Assembly: GCF_005405925.1 (NCBI RefSeq)
Contig: NZ_BJHV01000001.1
Span: forward strand, 4,836,001 to 4,900,000
Length of the DNA stretch: 64,000 nucleotides
From: Streptomyces antimycoticus
GTDB taxonomy: Bacteria; Actinomycetota; Actinomycetes; Streptomycetales; Streptomycetaceae
Direction: 5' to 3'
The translations under genes were made by a program, and so were the position numbers. The notes below the pieces were generated by a model. The model searched no databases and had not been told where the DNA came from. It was given only the letters and a program-made list of their open reading frames with translations. Below, piece by piece: positions 54,864 to 64,000 of the stretch. Positions within the stretch are counted from its first letter, which is position 1, and every line of letters begins with the position of its first letter.

Positions 54864-55373
54864 TCACCAGACCGCGGCTCCGGGGGCCGTCTCGGCCACC
54901 GACACCGGGCGCTGGAAGGACCGGTCGTAGTAGACCAGCGGGGCTTCCTCGCCGACGTGGGCCGCCACGACCCGGCCGATGAGGACGGAGTGGTCGCCGC
55001 CGTCCACCACGCGGTGCAGTGCACAGGCGACCCGGGCGACCGCCTCCGGTATGCCCGGCAGCCCCAGCTCCATCGGCAGGGTGTCCCCCGCCGCGAACCG
55101 GTCCACACCGGAGGCGGCGAAGCGCCTCGCGATGTCCGCCTGTCCTTCCGCCAGGATGTTGATCATGAAACTTCCGGCGGTGGTGAACGCCTCATGGGTG
55201 CTCGCGGACTTGCCCAGGCAGATCAGCACCAGCGGCGGGGCCAGGGACAGCGAGCTGAACGAGCTGCCCGTGAACCCCCATCTGTGCCCGGACGCGTCGA
55301 CCGTCGTGGCCACCGTCACGGGGGCCGGCACCCGGGCCATGGTCCGGGTGAACTCCTCAGAGGTGATGGTCAT
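54864..55373 (-). CDS. Flavin reductase, NRPS-operon partner
   Basis: The product is 169 aa of the FMN reductase split-barrel family. TSEEFTRTMARVPAPVTVAT, GFTGSSFSSLSLAPPLVLIC and GSFMINILAEGQADIARRFA are family blocks. ATG 55373 is 7 bp after the NRPS stop, so it is co-transcribed and probably supplies reduced flavin to a monooxygenase or halogenase of the same cluster beyond the window. Converges with the MBL gene; a 12-bp GGCCCCGGGGCC palindrome lies at the junction. Confidence 0.88.
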   Translation of the reverse strand: MTITSEEFTRTMARVPAPVTVATTVDASGHRWGFTGSSFSSLSLAPPLVLICLGKSASTHEAFTTAGSFMINILAEGQADIARRFAASGVDRFAAGDTLPMELGLPGIPEAVARVACALHRVVDGGDHSVLIGRVVAAHVGEEAPLVYYDRSFQRPVSVAETAPGAAVW

Positions 55374-55380
55374 CGACGCT

Positions 55381-64000
<8,620 letters not shown>

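Overview
The window is chromosomal DNA of a Streptomyces-like actinomycete. The base composition is extremely GC-rich. The markers point the same way: the futalosine menaquinone pathway, a stand-alone groEL2 under CIRCE control, DasR-type operators beside N-acetylglucosamine genes, mycothiol-dependent formaldehyde oxidation and a CdgB-type diguanylate cyclase. From memory, the gene order from the DUF3027 gene to cdgB matches the Streptomyces core region of S. coelicolor SCO4331 down to SCO4281 in many places. No database was consulted.

Layout. Positions 1-2463 hold the edge of an Hsp90/sacsin-like ATPase gene, about 1.45 kb of repeat-filled non-coding DNA, and a DUF3027 gene. Positions 2.9-8.6 kb hold an MFS permease, a DUF2771 lipoprotein, mqnB-mqnD, a cold-shock-domain protein, a small membrane protein and a HAD phosphatase. 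Positions 8.6-11.75 kb hold an iron-box-preceded FecCD/FecCD/ATPase siderophore importer with no binding-protein gene. Positions 11.8-22 kb hold membrane proteins, two XPB-related helicase proteins and a HelD-like ATPase. Positions 22-29.7 kb hold housekeeping genes (VOC, CutC, HD, peptidase S51, MFS, DUF4031) and a MurR-MurQ pair for muropeptide recycling. Positions 29.8-34.3 kb hold groEL2 with tandem CIRCE sites, a cold-shock gene, a CysO-like sulfur carrier and thrC preceded by a SAM-I riboswitch. Positions 34.4-38 kb hold gpgS, otsA and otsB. Positions 38-43.2 kb hold a sugar-binding lipoprotein, nagK and nagA with two dre sites, and a PfkB kinase. Positions 43.3-49 kb hold a CBM-type membrane protein, cdgB, a flavin reductase, arfB, terD and a Uma2 protein. 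Positions 49-55 kb are more accessory: a TetR/alcohol dehydrogenase pair with operators, an M4 metalloprotease, mscR with its MBL partner, and a flavin reductase. From 55.4 kb to the right edge runs the C-terminal part of a large non-ribosomal peptide synthetase read leftwards.

Two themes deserve attention. First, at least eight conserved reading frames break at a C or G run of 4-6 bases, and each is restored by adding one base. This looks like systematic homopolymer under-calling rather than biology, so these genes are annotated as continuous. Second, the regulatory sequence is unusually legible: tandem CIRCE, SAM-I riboswitch with a sequestered RBS, two DasR dre sites, a perfect Crp-type palindrome at cdgB, TetR operators and an iron box. 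The NRPS is the main specialised-metabolism locus. Its readable modules carry a threonine code and a glycine code, and the glycine-coded module is followed by an apparently intact epimerization domain, which is contradictory and therefore interesting.
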